This document shows, one piece after another, positions 5,061 through 5,107 of a DNA stretch of 5,107 nucleotides. The DNA comes from an uncultured Prevotellaceae bacterium (GTDB taxonomy: Bacteria; Bacteroidota; Bacteroidia; Bacteroidales; Muribaculaceae): contig CALZFJ010000174.1 in assembly GCA_945645715.1 (NCBI GenBank), positions 1 through 5,107 on the forward strand, given 5' to 3'. The notes under the pieces were generated by a model that saw nothing but the letters and a program-made list of their open reading frames with translations, ran no database searches and was not told the DNA's origin. Both the position numbers and the translations under genes were made by a program. Position 1 is the stretch's first letter, and every line of letters starts with the position of its first letter.

Positions 5061-5084
5061 GATGATAAAAAGTATCTTCTTCAT
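5031..5084 (-). pseudogene. Truncated remnant of an NADPH-dependent FMN reductase-like gene
   Basis: The ATG at 5084-5082 opens a 17-codon frame, MKKILFIIGSLRKESFF, ending at TGA (5033-5031). The first 16 residues match the N-terminus typical of flavodoxin-fold NADPH-dependent FMN or quinone reductases, where a hydrophobic strand is followed by the FMN-phosphate loop GSLRKxSFN. Here the match stops after SF, within a run of seven T. Reading the other two frames past the T-run, as if one base had been lost or gained, gives no continuation of the family, so a simple frameshift does not explain it. An AGGAAG sequence lies just upstream of the ATG. I infer a gene whose body was deleted. A short functional peptide is a less likely alternative. 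Confidence 0.6.
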
Positions 5085-5107
5085 TGTCTTCCTATATTTT
5101 GATTTTC

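Overview
The window looks like a chromosomal segment from a Bacteroidales bacterium, possibly of the Muribaculaceae or a related gut family. This is inferred from three things: matches to the Bacteroidetes promoter pattern (TTTG/TTG, then 21-22 bases, then TAnnTTTG), A/T-rich start regions without strong Shine-Dalgarno sequences, and the gene families present. No ribosomal RNA or other phylogenetic marker is available, so the family-level placement is a guess.

Layout from left to right. (1) Positions 1-445, minus strand: the N-terminal 148 codons of a ParA/Soj partition ATPase, cut by the left edge. (2) Positions 446-695: a gene-free stretch with a candidate parA promoter, three DnaA-box-like 9-mers in one orientation spaced 18 and 20 bases apart, a long 47-base imperfect stem-loop centred at 587, and a terminator-like hairpin closing the next operon. 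(3) Positions 2213 down to 696, minus strand: a three-gene operon of an ECF sigma factor, a small one-pass membrane protein in the anti-sigma position, and an exported Spy/CpxP-like protein with two LTxxQ motifs and a C-terminal CGQC tail. A good promoter precedes the sigma gene. This reads as a self-contained envelope-stress module. (4) Positions 2341-3792, plus strand, divergent from the sigma gene: an exported GH25 lysozyme-like protein with a Lys/Arg-rich linker before the catalytic domain and a long charged helical tail holding three 11-residue repeats. (5) Positions 4911 down to 3871, minus strand, convergent with the GH25 gene: an exported endonuclease/exonuclease/phosphatase family protein with an apparently complete catalytic set. 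(6) Positions 4912-5107: the promoter of that gene, A-tracts at roughly helical spacing, and on the minus strand a 17-codon remnant of an NADPH-dependent FMN reductase gene that ends in a T-tract.

Three of the four complete genes carry export signals, and the fourth and fifth proteins of the window (sigma factor and membrane protein) could sense the envelope. The segment therefore mixes envelope maintenance (sigma module, GH25 enzyme, secreted phosphoesterase-type enzyme) with chromosome segregation (parA). The items most worth checking are the DnaA-box-like cluster with its stem-loop beside parA, the flavin reductase remnant at the right end, and the unusual architecture of the GH25 protein. 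I see no clearly new multi-gene defence or mobile system here.
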